A DNA stretch of 64,000 nt, taken from contig NZ_CP010431.2 of NCBI RefSeq assembly GCF_000814845.2, positions 2,356,001 through 2,420,000 of the forward strand, given 5' to 3'. The DNA is from Pandoraea sputorum. GTDB taxonomy: Bacteria > Pseudomonadota > Gammaproteobacteria > Burkholderiales > Burkholderiaceae. The position numbers and the translations under genes are program-made. Positions 20,190 to 29,375 of this stretch are shown here, one piece after another. The notes beneath the pieces are model-generated. The model did not search any database and was not told where the DNA came from. It saw only the letters and a list, made by a program, of their open reading frames with translations. Position 1 is the first letter of the stretch. Each line of letters begins with the position of its first letter.

Positions 20190-20577
20190 GGCTCTCCGTC
20201 GCTGTCGTGCCGCAGGTCGAGAGGTCGTTCCAGGGCCAGCAGGAGGGCTAGGGATTGGGCAGACGAGACGTGACGTGCGGCGGGATTGAAGGGCGGGAGC
20301 GCGGATATCCGCGCGGGATGTATTCATCCTAACCGCTCAAAAAGCGACCAGGCGTCGTCCGATGTATGAAATTCCTGTCAGATGACACCTACGCGGGGCG
20401 CGGTAGACGTTAGACAGCACCCTCAAGACGAAGAAAGGCAAGTAGGTATTGAATATGAGAATCGTTTGCAATAACATTCGTTAATTGCCGCATAGTGCTC
20501 CATCCGGGGATTGCGGCACGGCACACCTGCCACGCACGCGCCACCACCGGCGCACGGACGTGCGTTGGACGACAACA
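20190..20577. other. Divergent intergenic region between otsB and the PepSY flavoreductase
   Basis: About 390 bases with no convincing gene. It must hold the otsBA promoter (minus) and the promoter of the reductase gene (plus). The only clear site is a Fur-like sequence near 20452-20472. A frame open to the left of the reductase start (from ATG 20485) adds residues without hydrophobic or conserved character, so I left it out. Confidence 0.6.
20452..20472 (+). promoter_or_regulatory. Fur-like box
   Basis: The core TGAGAATCGTTTGCA (20456-20470) aligns with the 7-1-7 Fur consensus TGATAAT-N-ATTATCA at 10 of 14 positions and resembles AATGAGAATC-type Fur boxes of Burkholderiaceae. It lies about 110 bases before the start of a membrane flavoreductase of the kind used for ferric-siderophore reduction, so iron repression of that gene is likely. 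Confidence 0.55.
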
Positions 20578-23211
20578 ATGATGAAAAGACTGTGGTTTCA
20601 ACTGCACTGGTTCTTCGGCATTACGGCCGGTCTGGTGCTGGCGGTGGTTGGCCTGACCGGCGCACTGCTTTCCTATTACGAAGAACTCACCCGTGCATTC
20701 AGTCCGGGTGTCATGACCGTGGCGGAGCGCGACACGGCACCTTTGCCGGTGCCCGACCTGGTCGCGCGCGTGCATGAGGCCGTCCCCGATCGCCGCATTT
20801 TGTTGATGACGGTCATGCGCAATCCCGAGGACGCGGTTGGTGTGCGGCTCTCTATCGGTGACGGCACACGCGGCGAGACCTATTTCGTCGACCCGTACAC
20901 CGGACAGATGCTGGGCCGCTCGCAGGCCGACGTCGTTTTCCGCTTCATCATGGACATCCACCGTTTCCTGACGGTGGACGGCATCGGCAAGCAGATCACG
21001 GGCGCGGCAACGCTGCTGCTGTTCCTGCTCGCGGCGAGCGGTTTGTACCTGCGCTGGCCGCGCCGGATCGGCAACTGGCGCGCATGGTTTCACATCGATT
21101 TCAAGAAGCAGGGACGCCCGTTCCTGTGGAATCTCCACGCTGTGATCGGCACGGTCGTGCTGGTGCCGTATCTCGTGTCGGCGACGACGGGCCTGTATTG
21201 GTCGTACGACTGGTGGCGCGGCATGCTCTTCTCGATGGCTGGCGTTGAACAGCCGGTACGCAACAAGCAGCCCGAGAAGCCGAAGATGGCGAAGCAGGGT
21301 GATGCGAATACCAAGGGCGAGCGCAAGAAGGCGCTGCCCGATCTGGCGTCGACCTCTGCAGACGACATGAGCACCGTGTGGGACAGCTTCGTCGCGCGCG
21401 TGCCCGATTACACGAAGGTCTATCTGCGCCCGTCGCAAAAGGCAGGTGGGCCGCTGCAGATGACGTGGCTCGACAAGTCTGTGCCGCATGAGCGTGCGTT
21501 CAGTCGCATGGATATCGAGCCGGCGTCCGGCACGATTCGCAACGAGGAGCGTTACGCGCAGAAGACGACCGGCGGCCAGTTGATGACGAGCATCTACGCG
21601 CTGCACCGTGGCAGTTTCTTCGGGCCCGTGGGCATCGTCGTCATGATGCTGTCGAGTCTGATGATGCCGGTGTTCTTCGTCACGGGCTGGATGCTCTATC
21701 TCGACCGGCGCAAGAAGAAGCGTGCGTTGGCGGCGGCGCGCCCGGCGCAGGGTGCCGATGGTGCGAAGGGTGCGAAGGGCACGAATGGCGTGACGGCACC
21801 GTCGAGCGGTGGTTCGTTCGCCGACGAAGGGGTGCTGATCGGATACGCAAGCCAGAGCGGCGTGGCCGAGGGGCTTGCCTGGCAGACGGCCGGTATGTTG
21901 CAGGGGGCGGGCGTGCCCGCACAGATTCAGCCGCTCGCGCGCATCGGACAGGCGCAGCTCGGCGCGGCCAAACGCGCGTTGTTCATCGTCAGCACGTTCG
22001 GTGACGGCGAGCCACCCGACAGCGCACGTCGTTTCTCCCAACAACTGATGAATCAGGCGCTGGCGCTGCCCAAGCTGCGCTTTGCCATGCTCTCGCTGGG
22101 CGATAGTCATTACGACACCTTCTGCGGTTTCGGCCGCAAGCTCGACGGCTGGCTGCGGGCGCAGGGCGGTGTGGCGGCATTCGAGCCGATCGAAGTCGAC
22201 CGTGGCGATCCGGGCGCCTGGGCAAGCTGGCAGGAACGTCTGGGCGAATGGCTCGGTCGTCCGCTGGTTGCCACGAAGGCCGACGACGGTCCGCGCTTCG
22301 CGCCTTGGGCGCTTGCCGAGCGCGAAGTGCTCAATCCGGGCAGCACCGGTTTGCCTGCCTATCATCTCGCGTTCACGCCGCCGCAAGGCGCGCAGTGGGT
22401 CGCGGGCGACTTGGTCGAGGTGCTGCCGCGCCATACGGCCGCGCGCATCGACGCGTTCCTCGCGGGCAGCGTGTGGGCGTCGGATGTGCGCGTGAGCGTG
22501 GCCGGTCGCGAGGCGTTGCTGGGGGAGGTGTTGCGTGAGCGCGTGCTGCCGGACGCTGCACCGCCTGCTGGCGTCGACTTGCAGGATTGGCTCGAACGTC
22601 TGGCACCGTTGCCCGAGCGGGAGTATTCGATTGCATCGACGCAGGACGAGGGCAAGCTGATGCTGCTCGTGCGCCAGACGCGCAATCCCGATGGCTCGCT
22701 GGGCTTGGGCTCGGGCTGGCTGACGCACGGCATGGCGCTGGGCGATAGCGTATTGATGCGCGTGCGTTCGAATCCCGGCTTCCACGGTCCGGCTGACGCA
22801 AAGGGCATGATCTTGATTGGTAACGGCACCGGGCTGGCCGGGCTGCGCGCCCATCTCTCGGCGCGCATCGCAAAGGGGCAGGTTCGCAACTGGCTGATCT
22901 TCGGCGAGCGGCAGGCGAGTCACGATGCTTTCCACGACGCGACGTTGCGCGAGTGGCAGGTGCAAGGCGGTATCGCTCGTCTGGATCGGGTCTATTCGCG
23001 TGATCAGGCTGAGCGGATCTACGTGCAGGATCACGTCCGCCAGTCGGCGCAAGAGATTGCGAAATGGGTGGCCGATGGTGCGTCGATTTACGTCTGCGGC
23101 AGTCTTGCGGGCATGGCCCCTGCGGTCGATGCGGCATTGGCCGAGGCCATCGGCGCAAATGCTCTGCTGGACCTCTCGGCACAGGGACGCTACCGCCGCG
23201 ACATCTATTAG
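20578..23211 (+). CDS. PepSY-TM / flavodoxin / NADPH reductase fusion (probable ferric reductase)
   Basis: 877-residue fusion. The N-terminal PepSY-associated membrane part (about 1-375) has four membrane segments, near residues 10-32, 140-160, 187-210 and 345-372, with conserved histidines (for example DIHRFL and NLHAVIG) suited to heme. A Gly/Ala/Lys linker follows. From about 418 come a flavodoxin domain (LIGYASQSGVAEGLAW), an FAD-binding domain (REYSIAST) and an NADP-binding domain ending GRYRRDIY, as in CysJ. It would carry electrons from NADPH through FMN/FAD across the membrane, probably to ferric siderophores or periplasmic iron. The ATG at 20578 immediately precedes the first membrane segment. 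A Fur-like box and a clean terminator bracket it. CysJ-type sulfite reductase function is unlikely with this membrane anchor. Confidence 0.85.
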   Translation: MMKRLWFQLHWFFGITAGLVLAVVGLTGALLSYYEELTRAFSPGVMTVAERDTAPLPVPDLVARVHEAVPDRRILLMTVMRNPEDAVGVRLSIGDGTRGETYFVDPYTGQMLGRSQADVVFRFIMDIHRFLTVDGIGKQITGAATLLLFLLAASGLYLRWPRRIGNWRAWFHIDFKKQGRPFLWNLHAVIGTVVLVPYLVSATTGLYWSYDWWRGMLFSMAGVEQPVRNKQPEKPKMAKQGDANTKGERKKALPDLASTSADDMSTVWDSFVARVPDYTKVYLRPSQKAGGPLQMTWLDKSVPHERAFSRMDIEPASGTIRNEERYAQKTTGGQLMTSIYALHRGSFFGPVGIVVMMLSSLMMPVFFVTGWMLYLDRRKKKRALAAARPAQGADGAKGAKGTNGVTAPSSGGSFADEGVLIGYASQSGVAEGLAWQTAGMLQGAGVPAQIQPLARIGQAQLGAAKRALFIVSTFGDGEPPDSARRFSQQLMNQALALPKLRFAMLSLGDSHYDTFCGFGRKLDGWLRAQGGVAAFEPIEVDRGDPGAWASWQERLGEWLGRPLVATKADDGPRFAPWALAEREVLNPGSTGLPAYHLAFTPPQGAQWVAGDLVEVLPRHTAARIDAFLAGSVWASDVRVSVAGREALLGEVLRERVLPDAAPPAGVDLQDWLERLAPLPEREYSIASTQDEGKLMLLVRQTRNPDGSLGLGSGWLTHGMALGDSVLMRVRSNPGFHGPADAKGMILIGNGTGLAGLRAHLSARIAKGQVRNWLIFGERQASHDAFHDATLREWQVQGGIARLDRVYSRDQAERIYVQDHVRQSAQEIAKWVADGASIYVCGSLAGMAPAVDAALAEAIGANALLDLSAQGRYRRDIY

Positions 23212-23243
23212 GCGTGTACCGGTGGTGTGCTAACGTAATGACA

Positions 23244-23270
23244 GGGCTCGATAGTTATCGGGCCCTTTTT
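23244..23270 (+). terminator. Rho-independent terminator of the flavoreductase gene
   Basis: GGGCTCGAT, loop AGTT, ATCGGGCCC forms a nine-pair stem with one G-T pair, directly followed by TTTTT. It starts 33 bases after the stop codon of the PepSY flavoreductase. Confidence 0.85.
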
Positions 23271-23310
23271 CAATCGAACACCATCGAACGCCATCGAACA
23301 CCATCGAACG
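23271..23310 (+). repeat. Four tandem 10-bp repeats
   Basis: Four copies of C(A/C)ATCGAAC(A/G) in direct succession, immediately after the terminator T-run and 24 bases before the acylphosphatase start. Copies differ at two positions. The exact 10-base period suits slippage-type expansion; no function is apparent. Confidence 0.8.
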
Positions 23311-23333
23311 TACTGGCGACGGCAGGAGGCGCA

Positions 23334-23618
23334 ATGACGACAACGTGGCAAATCGTGGTGCACGGGCTGGTGCAGGGCGTGGGGTACCGCGCCGCGTGCG
23401 TGGTCGAGGCGCGCAGGCTCGGTCTGGTGGGATGGGTGCGAAATCGTCGCGACGGTACGGTGGAGGCCATCGCACAAGGCGAGGCTGCGCAGTTGCTGGC
23501 GCTGTGCGAATGGATGCGTGAGGGGCCGCGAGGGGCGCAGGTGTCGTCGTGTGACGTCGACAAGGCGTGGGTAGCAGAGTCGCCGCTCAAAGGTTTCGAG
23601 CAGCGCGCCAGCATCTGA
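23334..23618 (+). CDS. acyP: Acylphosphatase
   Basis: 94-residue small hydrolase of acyl phosphates. The signature VHGLVQGVGYRAACVVEARRLGL contains the phosphate-binding loop and catalytic arginine, and VGWVRNRRDGTVEA holds the catalytic asparagine. A strong ribosome-binding site (GCAGGAGG) precedes the ATG at 23334. It is separated from the upstream gene by a terminator and tandem repeats, so it likely has its own promoter there. Confidence 0.92.
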   Translation: MTTTWQIVVHGLVQGVGYRAACVVEARRLGLVGWVRNRRDGTVEAIAQGEAAQLLALCEWMREGPRGAQVSSCDVDKAWVAESPLKGFEQRASI

Positions 23619-23705
23619 GGTCTCAGCGCGCTTGTCGCATTTGCCTCCCCCGCCGCAAGCCCGCCAAACGGACGGCGGGCAGGGCGGGGCGGTGCAGCAG
23701 AGGTA

Positions 23706-25349
23706 TCAGGCGGCGAGCGCCAGCGCGCCCGGTGCGCCGGTCGACGCCGTGCCACTCGTGCTGTGTGTCTGCGCGTGGCTGGCTTCGTGCGACGACAGTC
23801 GGAACAGCGCCACCGACTCGCGTAGGCGGGCGGCCTGCGTTTCGAGCGCAGCCGCCGCGGCCGAGGCTTCTTCGACGAGCGCCGCGTTCTGCTGCGTCAT
23901 CTCGTCCATCTGCGTGACAGCCATGTTGACCTGCTCGATGCCGCTCGACTGCTCCACGCTGGCCGCGGAGATCTCGCCCATGATGTCGGTTACACGTTTG
24001 ACGGACTGCACGACCTCCGCCATCGTCGAACCGGCGCGCTCGACCAGACGCGTCCCGACCTCGACACGATTGCCCGACGCTTCGATCAATCCTTTGATCT
24101 CCTTGGCGGCCGACGCGCTGCGCTGCGCCAGCGTGCGCACTTCGCCTGCGACCACGGCAAAGCCGCGGCCCTGTTCGCCCGCACGTGCCGCTTCGACGGC
24201 CGCGTTCAGCGCCAGGATGTTCGTCTGGAAGGCGATGCCGTCGATGACCGTGAGAATGTCCGAGACTTTTTGCGAGGCTTCGGCGATATCGCGCATCGTC
24301 GTCACGACTTCCTGAACGACGTCGCCACCGCGCGAAGCGGTTTCCGAGGCCGTCACGGCCAACTGGCTGGCCGCGCGAGCGTTCTCGGCGTTCTGTTTCA
24401 CAACGGCCGTCAGTTCTTCCATGCTCGCGGCCGTTTGCTCCAGCGACGATGCCTGCGATTCCGTGCGGCGAGACAGATCGGCATTGCCATCGGCGATCTC
24501 ACGGGCGCTGCCGTGAATGGCTTCCGTGCTCTCGCGCACCGTGCCCACCGTGCTGGCCAGCCCATCGCGCATGCGGCCGAGCGCGCCGAAGAGCTGGCCC
24601 ATCTCGTTGCGCGTGCGTTGCTCGATGCGCTGGCTCAGATCGCCGGCGGCCATCCGCTCGAAGTACGCAATGACCTCGCGAATCGGGCGCAGGACGGCGC
24701 GCGCCAGCATGGCGCGGCCCCAGAGGGCAAGCAGTAGCGCGATGACGAGCGTGGCGCCCATGGCGATGCGCATGACGTTGTATCGCTGCTGAGCGGCGTC
24801 GTAGCGCGCCTTCTGACGCGCCACCTGAATGTCCTGAAGCTCGCGCATGAGCGTATCGACACCGTTGTATGCGGCCGGGGCGACGCGTGCCTGAATCTGA
24901 TGGAAGCCTGCGACATCGCCTTGCTTGAGCGCGTTGAGCGCGGGCGTGATTACCTTATCGAAAAAGGCCTTGCGCTTTTCGTCGGCCGCCTTGGCCAACT
25001 CCGCTTCGTGCGCATCTTCTTTGGGACGTTTCAGATAATCGTTCCAGAGGGCGTCGGAAGTGGCGATGTACTGGGTGCCTCGTTTGAGGACTTTGTCCGA
25101 TTCTTCGGGATTGGCCCCGAGGCTGACGTACGACGCATAGGTCGCCATCGACAGGCGGGTCCGGAGGATTTGCTCGCCGGTTCCCTTGAGTTCGGCCAGG
25201 GCGGGGGTGTCTTCCGTGGCCATCTTGCTCAGGGAGTCGTTGCTGGAGCCGAGCGCCCAGAGGCCCAGCACGCTGGCGAGGACGAGAAGTGCACCAAGCA
25301 AACCTAGGACCAGTGTCAGGCTGGCCCGAATCGTAATGTTCTTATACAT
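23706..25349 (-). CDS. Methyl-accepting chemotaxis protein
   Basis: 547-residue chemoreceptor. A first membrane segment (about 11-35) and a second (about 190-212, [18 protein letters not shown]) flank a periplasmic four-helix-type sensor containing [25 protein letters not shown] domain follows, and then the signalling domain with the hairpin [21 protein letters not shown]. The C-terminus is a Ser/Thr/Gly/Ala tail without a CheR-docking pentapeptide. The ATG at 25349 begins the membrane helix; upstream codons are not conserved. It is divergent from a soluble hybrid kinase. The ligand is unknown. Confidence 0.93.
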   Translation of the reverse strand: MYKNITIRASLTLVLGLLGALLVLASVLGLWALGSSNDSLSKMATEDTPALAELKGTGEQILRTRLSMATYASYVSLGANPEESDKVLKRGTQYIATSDALWNDYLKRPKEDAHEAELAKAADEKRKAFFDKVITPALNALKQGDVAGFHQIQARVAPAAYNGVDTLMRELQDIQVARQKARYDAAQQRYNVMRIAMGATLVIALLLALWGRAMLARAVLRPIREVIAYFERMAAGDLSQRIEQRTRNEMGQLFGALGRMRDGLASTVGTVRESTEAIHGSAREIADGNADLSRRTESQASSLEQTAASMEELTAVVKQNAENARAASQLAVTASETASRGGDVVQEVVTTMRDIAEASQKVSDILTVIDGIAFQTNILALNAAVEAARAGEQGRGFAVVAGEVRTLAQRSASAAKEIKGLIEASGNRVEVGTRLVERAGSTMAEVVQSVKRVTDIMGEISAASVEQSSGIEQVNMAVTQMDEMTQQNAALVEEASAAAAALETQAARLRESVALFRLSSHEASHAQTHSTSGTASTGAPGALALAA

Positions 25350-25621
25350 ATTGATCGATGGATTGAATGCCCAGGCCGCGCCAGGAGATCGCGGGCCTCC
25401 CCGTCCATCGGTGAGTGCAAGACAGGGCATAGGGATTATCGGCATATGAGAAGCAGAACTTGAGCCATTCGGGCTCGGGGGAATCCGAAAGTGCGCCTGC
25501 GCGGGAAAAAGTTCGGAATTTGCGCAGTCGCAAGCGTCACGCAAACGGCCAGACTTAAAGGCTGTTTCACTTTCTTCAGTACGCCGAAGCGCGTGAATCG
25601 TGATGCGGCGTCAATGACGCG

Positions 25622-27358
25622 ATGAATCCCGACAAATTCAAGTTCCGAAACAGAAATGATGAAAGTCACGCCAATCCCGCAAGCCCGAATTCGGGGACGT
25701 ATGCATCGGAGGGCGACAGCCTGCCGGAAGGATTTGTAAGGAATGCTGCCGAACACGTTACGGCAGACGCCGGCACGTTTCGCATGGCGCTGGTGCACGA
25801 GTTGCGTGCACCGCTCCAGGTGTTGCAGGGGCATCTCGATGCGCTGTGGGACGACGCCGGGGAGGTCGCTGGCGCGATACACGCATCCGCGCCGCGCGAG
25901 CGGCTGGGCAACATGCGGAGCATGCTCGATGTGCTCGCCGGGGCCGTCGACGATGTCCTGTACCTCGGGCAGGACGACGTTGCACGGTTGCCGCTGCGGG
26001 AGGCGGTGTTCGAGGTGCGCCGGAGCCTCGATGCCGAAGTCGATGCCTTTGCCGATTTGGCGCGTCGCAAAGGACTCGATCTGACGTGTGAGATCGAGGA
26101 TGCGGTGCCTGTCTTTTTGTGGGGCGACGGCGCGCGACTGCGGCAGATCTTGCGCACGCTGATCGATAACGCGTTGAAGTACACGGTGGTCGGTGGCGTC
26201 GCGGTGCGGGTCTCGTGGGCGTGCGGGCTGGTGCGTTCGGATGCGGCGGACGCTGCCGATCTGCCTGATGGCGGCGACACCATTCGCGCCCCGCATCTGT
26301 CCATTCGCGTTACCGACACGGGGCCGGGCATTCCGGCCGGGATGGAAAACGCGGTGTTTGCCGCGTTTTCCCGTGCGCAAACGTCGGTGAAAGGCACAGG
26401 GCTTGGGCTTTGGGTCGCCCGGCAGTGGGCGTGGCGTCTGCGCGGCACGCTTCATGCCGAGCCGTGCGCGTCCGGTGCGCGATTCCGGTTGTCGGTGCCA
26501 TTCGCTTTGCCGGGAGGTGGTGCGACGGCGCAGGCCATGGATGACACGCCTGCCGAGGCGAGTGCAACGTTGCCTGGGGGACCGGCGCGCAGGCCCGAGC
26601 GAGAGGTCGTCGAAGTGGCCGTGCGCCCCGGATTGCAGGCACTTGTCGTGGACGACCATGTGATGAATCGCAGGATTCTGGCCGATCAGTTGGCGTCGCT
26701 CGGATGCCACGTCGCCAGTGCGGCGGACCTTACGGACGCGCTCGTGCAATGGATTGCGCTCGACGTCGATGTCGTGCTGACCGACGTGCACCTCGACGGC
26801 GTGAGCGGTCTGGCGCTCGCAAAGACGCTGCATGCGCTCGCCCCGATGCTGGGCCGTCGGGAGCCGGTCGTGTACGCGGTGACAGGTTCGGTGGTGGAGG
26901 CGCGCGCTGCCCGTGAGGCCGGACTGGACGGTGTGCTGACCAAGCCGGTTTCGCGTGAGCGGTTATCGCAAACGCTGGCGGTGCGCTGGCCCGCGTTGGA
27001 TGAAGACGATGACGACCTCGCCCGCGATGTGACCTGCAGTGTCGGGGGCGATGCAACGTCGGAGGTGGCTCCGTCGCTCAGCCAGGAAAAAAGCTTGCCG
27101 AAATCGCGGTCGGCACTAAGGGATGACCCCTACGCGCGACGCATGATGCGAGATGAAATGGCGAAGGATCTGGCGCGCTTTCGTCGTCTTCTGGCAAGAC
27201 GTCGTCGCGAAGACCTGGAAGTCGCTCAGGGCCTCATTCATCGCATGCGAGGCGCGTGCCGCATGTTCGGCGATCCGGCGTTGACCGAGCGATGCGACCG
27301 GCTCGCCAAGCGGTTGGCGAACTGCCGGTGCACCGCGCAGGGTTTAGACGACGGATGA
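25622..27358 (+). CDS. Soluble hybrid histidine kinase with receiver and HPt-like end
   Basis: 578 residues with no membrane segment. The HisKA motif FRMALVHELRAPLQ gives the phospho-acceptor His59. The HATPase_c domain has LIDNALKYTVV (N box), VTDTGPGIPAG (G1) and GTGLGLWVA (G2). A receiver domain begins near residue 340 (LVVDDHVMNRR) with the acceptor aspartate in VLTDVHLDG. The last 60 or so residues hold LIHRMRGACRMFG, which resembles an HPt site with a histidine near 540. The first 50 residues are polar and lack a recognisable sensor. Its input and output partners are unclear; it is divergent from a chemoreceptor gene. Confidence 0.88.
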   Translation: MNPDKFKFRNRNDESHANPASPNSGTYASEGDSLPEGFVRNAAEHVTADAGTFRMALVHELRAPLQVLQGHLDALWDDAGEVAGAIHASAPRERLGNMRSMLDVLAGAVDDVLYLGQDDVARLPLREAVFEVRRSLDAEVDAFADLARRKGLDLTCEIEDAVPVFLWGDGARLRQILRTLIDNALKYTVVGGVAVRVSWACGLVRSDAADAADLPDGGDTIRAPHLSIRVTDTGPGIPAGMENAVFAAFSRAQTSVKGTGLGLWVARQWAWRLRGTLHAEPCASGARFRLSVPFALPGGGATAQAMDDTPAEASATLPGGPARRPEREVVEVAVRPGLQALVVDDHVMNRRILADQLASLGCHVASAADLTDALVQWIALDVDVVLTDVHLDGVSGLALAKTLHALAPMLGRREPVVYAVTGSVVEARAAREAGLDGVLTKPVSRERLSQTLAVRWPALDEDDDDLARDVTCSVGGDATSEVAPSLSQEKSLPKSRSALRDDPYARRMMRDEMAKDLARFRRLLARRRREDLEVAQGLIHRMRGACRMFGDPALTERCDRLAKRLANCRCTAQGLDDG

Positions 27359-27378
27359 GCGCAAAGGTACCGAAAGCG

Positions 27379-28050
27379 TCAGATGTAGCGCCACACGGCG
27401 AGGTAATGACATACGGTGCCGCCGATGGCGAACAGGTGCCAAACGAGATGCCCGAACTTGATGTGTCCGTCGAGCGAATAGAAGATCGCCCCGATGGTGT
27501 AGGCGGCGCCACCGGCATACAGCCATCCTGCGCCGGGGCCGGGAATGGCGGCCAGCACCGGCCCGGCGACCAGCACGGCCATCCAGCCTAGCCCGATGTA
27601 GAGCAGCGTCGAGACGAGCGGGCGGTCGAGCAGTCCGAGTGACTTGGCGACGAGTCCCGCGATCGCCATCGCCCAGACGCCGGTGAGCAGGGGCCAGCCC
27701 CACGGATCGTGCAGGATCTTGACGGTGAAGGGCGTGTAAGTACCGGCAATGAAGAGAAAGATGGCGCAATGGTCGACGCGCATGAACACCCGCTTCGCCC
27801 GGCCGTCCGGCAACCCGTGGTACAGCGCCGATGCCAGATAGACCACGACCATCGTGACGGCGAACACGCCGATGCCGATCTGCTGCACAGTGCTCGGCAT
27901 CGGTGGGCGTACGGCGGTGAAGAGAAACGGGATCGCTGCGAGCGCGGCCAGACAGGCGAGGCCGTGGCTGAGGCTGTTGGCGAGTTCTTCGCTGCGGGTC
28001 TGCGCGCGGGCGATGGCCCTCGTCCTCGCCGTCGGTGTAGCCGTGGTCAT
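27379..28050 (-). CDS. Hemolysin III / TrhA-family membrane protein
   Basis: 223-residue seven-helix membrane protein of the PAQR/HlyIII family. Conserved residues include ELANSLSHGL near the N-terminus, the metal-binding type histidines in SALYHGL and VDHCAIFLFIAGTYTPF, and the terminal HLVWHLFAIGGTVCHYLAV. Bacterial members affect membrane fluidity homeostasis (TrhA); hemolysis is a historical label. It converges on the hybrid kinase with a 20-base gap. Confidence 0.92.
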   Translation of the reverse strand: MTTATPTARTRAIARAQTRSEELANSLSHGLACLAALAAIPFLFTAVRPPMPSTVQQIGIGVFAVTMVVVYLASALYHGLPDGRAKRVFMRVDHCAIFLFIAGTYTPFTVKILHDPWGWPLLTGVWAMAIAGLVAKSLGLLDRPLVSTLLYIGLGWMAVLVAGPVLAAIPGPGAGWLYAGGAAYTIGAIFYSLDGHIKFGHLVWHLFAIGGTVCHYLAVWRYI

Positions 28051-28094
28051 GCCGTCCTCATCGGAGAGTCGTCAGTGGTGTCTTTGCGATGCCT

Positions 28095-28649
28095 TCAGTG
28101 ATGCGTCTCGTGCCATTTGCGAACGGCAGCCATCGTGTTCTGGACGTGCTTGTCCGGATCCATGCTGACGTAGCTGTAGATCACCTTGCCGTCGGGGGCG
28201 ATGACGTAGGAGATGCGATTGGCGATGTCCGGTTTGAGGGCGAGTACGGCGTCGTACGCCTTCATGATCTTCTGATCGGTGTCGGCCGCCACGGCAAACT
28301 TGCTGCGGCACTCGGACACGGAGAACTTGTTGAGCGTGTCGATGTTGTCGTGCGAAACGCCAATCACCGTCGCGCCCATCTCCTTGAACTTGTCGGTCGC
28401 TTCGGCGAAGTCATGCGCTTCGATCGTGCATCCGGTGGTGAACGCGGCGGGATAGAAATACAGCACGACGGGGCCCTGTTTGAGCGCGTCCGCGAGCGAG
28501 AACGTGAAGACTTTGCCGCCGAGCGAGGCCTGCGCCTTGAAGTCGGGCGCCGATGCGCCGTTCTGCAATGCCGCATGGGCGGGGATCATGCACCAGGCCG
28601 TGACACCGACAATCGCGGCAGCGGCGGTCATTCCTAACCAACGTTTCAT
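28095..28649 (-). CDS. Exported peroxiredoxin (BCP/PrxQ-like)
   Basis: 184 residues. A signal peptide with a probable cleavage after AHA (residues 1-26) precedes a thioredoxin-fold peroxidase. The peroxidatic cysteine lies in FTTGCTIEAHDF, with the preceding YFYPAAFT matching the BCP pattern. The usual resolving cysteine five residues on is absent (histidine is there instead), but SECRSKFAV supplies another cysteine. The likely job is peroxide removal in the periplasm with thiol recycling by an unknown partner. It starts 45 bases upstream of the TrhA-like gene and probably shares its transcript. Confidence 0.9.
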   Translation of the reverse strand: MKRWLGMTAAAAIVGVTAWCMIPAHAALQNGASAPDFKAQASLGGKVFTFSLADALKQGPVVLYFYPAAFTTGCTIEAHDFAEATDKFKEMGATVIGVSHDNIDTLNKFSVSECRSKFAVAADTDQKIMKAYDAVLALKPDIANRISYVIAPDGKVIYSYVSMDPDKHVQNTMAAVRKWHETHH

Positions 28650-28829
28650 GCAAGGCTCCCGAAGTGGATGCTTAAGGATAGAGGCTTGCGGGGGCGCTGT
28701 CCAACGTGCTCCGCGTCGTTTATCAGGACGAGCGAAGGCTGCCTGATGTTTAACGGAAGCCAGACAAGCGGCAGACGAACGACCGACAGTCTACGGTCGG
28801 TTTCGTGACATGAATCTGTCAGCACTGCG

Positions 28830-29336
28830 TCATGAATTGCCGGAAGACGCGTTGCCGTGCGCACCGGCCTGTCCGCTGCCGATCGGCAACACCGTGGTCG
28901 ACTTGATCTGCGAGAGCGCAATCATCGAGTTCACTTCCTGCACCATCGGCAGTTGTGAGAGCCGCTCGAAGAAGAAGCGTTCGTAGGCGTCGACATCACG
29001 CGTGACGATGCGAAGCAGAAAGTCGACGTTGCCCATCAGCACGTGGCATTCCAGAACTTCGGGAAAGTCCTGAATCGCCTTGGAGAATTCGGGCAGCGCG
29101 TTGCGGTTGTGTCCCGCGAGTTTCACGTGGGCAAACAGCATGACGTTCAGCCCGACCTTCTTGCGGTCGACCAGCGCGACACGCCGCTCGATCACGCCTT
29201 CGGCATCGAGCCGGTCGATGCGTCGCCAGCATTGCGACTGCGACAGGCCGATGCGCTCGCCGATCTGCGCGGCGGAAAGTGACGCGTCTTCCTGCAGAAT
29301 TGCGAGGATTTTTTCATCGAATTCGTCAATTTGCAT
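28830..29336 (-). CDS. Lrp/AsnC-family transcriptional regulator
   Basis: 168 residues. An N-terminal helix-turn-helix (about 5-60; DEFDEKILAILQEDASLSAAQIGERIGLS) is joined to the RAM ligand-binding domain (about 70-150). It is divergent from an acetolactate synthase gene, which suggests local control by an amino acid such as leucine or a 2-oxo acid. GAGGAATAAATC precedes the ATG. The start codon lies inside one arm of a 12-base inverted repeat that could be its operator. The C-terminal 15 residues are a Gly/Ser-rich tail. Confidence 0.92.
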   Translation of the reverse strand: MQIDEFDEKILAILQEDASLSAAQIGERIGLSQSQCWRRIDRLDAEGVIERRVALVDRKKVGLNVMLFAHVKLAGHNRNALPEFSKAIQDFPEVLECHVLMGNVDFLLRIVTRDVDAYERFFFERLSQLPMVQEVNSMIALSQIKSTTVLPIGSGQAGAHGNASSGNS

Positions 29337-29375
29337 GATTTATTCCTCGGTAAATGTAAATTTGAATGAATCATG
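29334..29375. promoter_or_regulatory. Inverted repeat at the Lrp gene start, candidate operator
   Basis: CATGATTTATTC (29334-29345) and GAATGAATCATG (29364-29375) form a 12-base inverted repeat with one mismatch and an AT-rich 18-base spacer. It covers the Lrp start codon and leader and lies on the Lrp side of the divergent region shared with the acetolactate synthase gene. Autoregulation is an inference from position. Confidence 0.5.

Noticed and set aside
20410..23052. 880-codon open frame on the minus strand
   Set aside because: Antisense to the PepSY flavoreductase gene; translation is Arg/His-rich without domains, as is common for shadow frames in GC-rich DNA.
23659..23680. GCCCGCC/GGCGGGC hairpin between acyP and the chemoreceptor gene
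   Set aside because: No T-run on either strand, so it is not called as a terminator.
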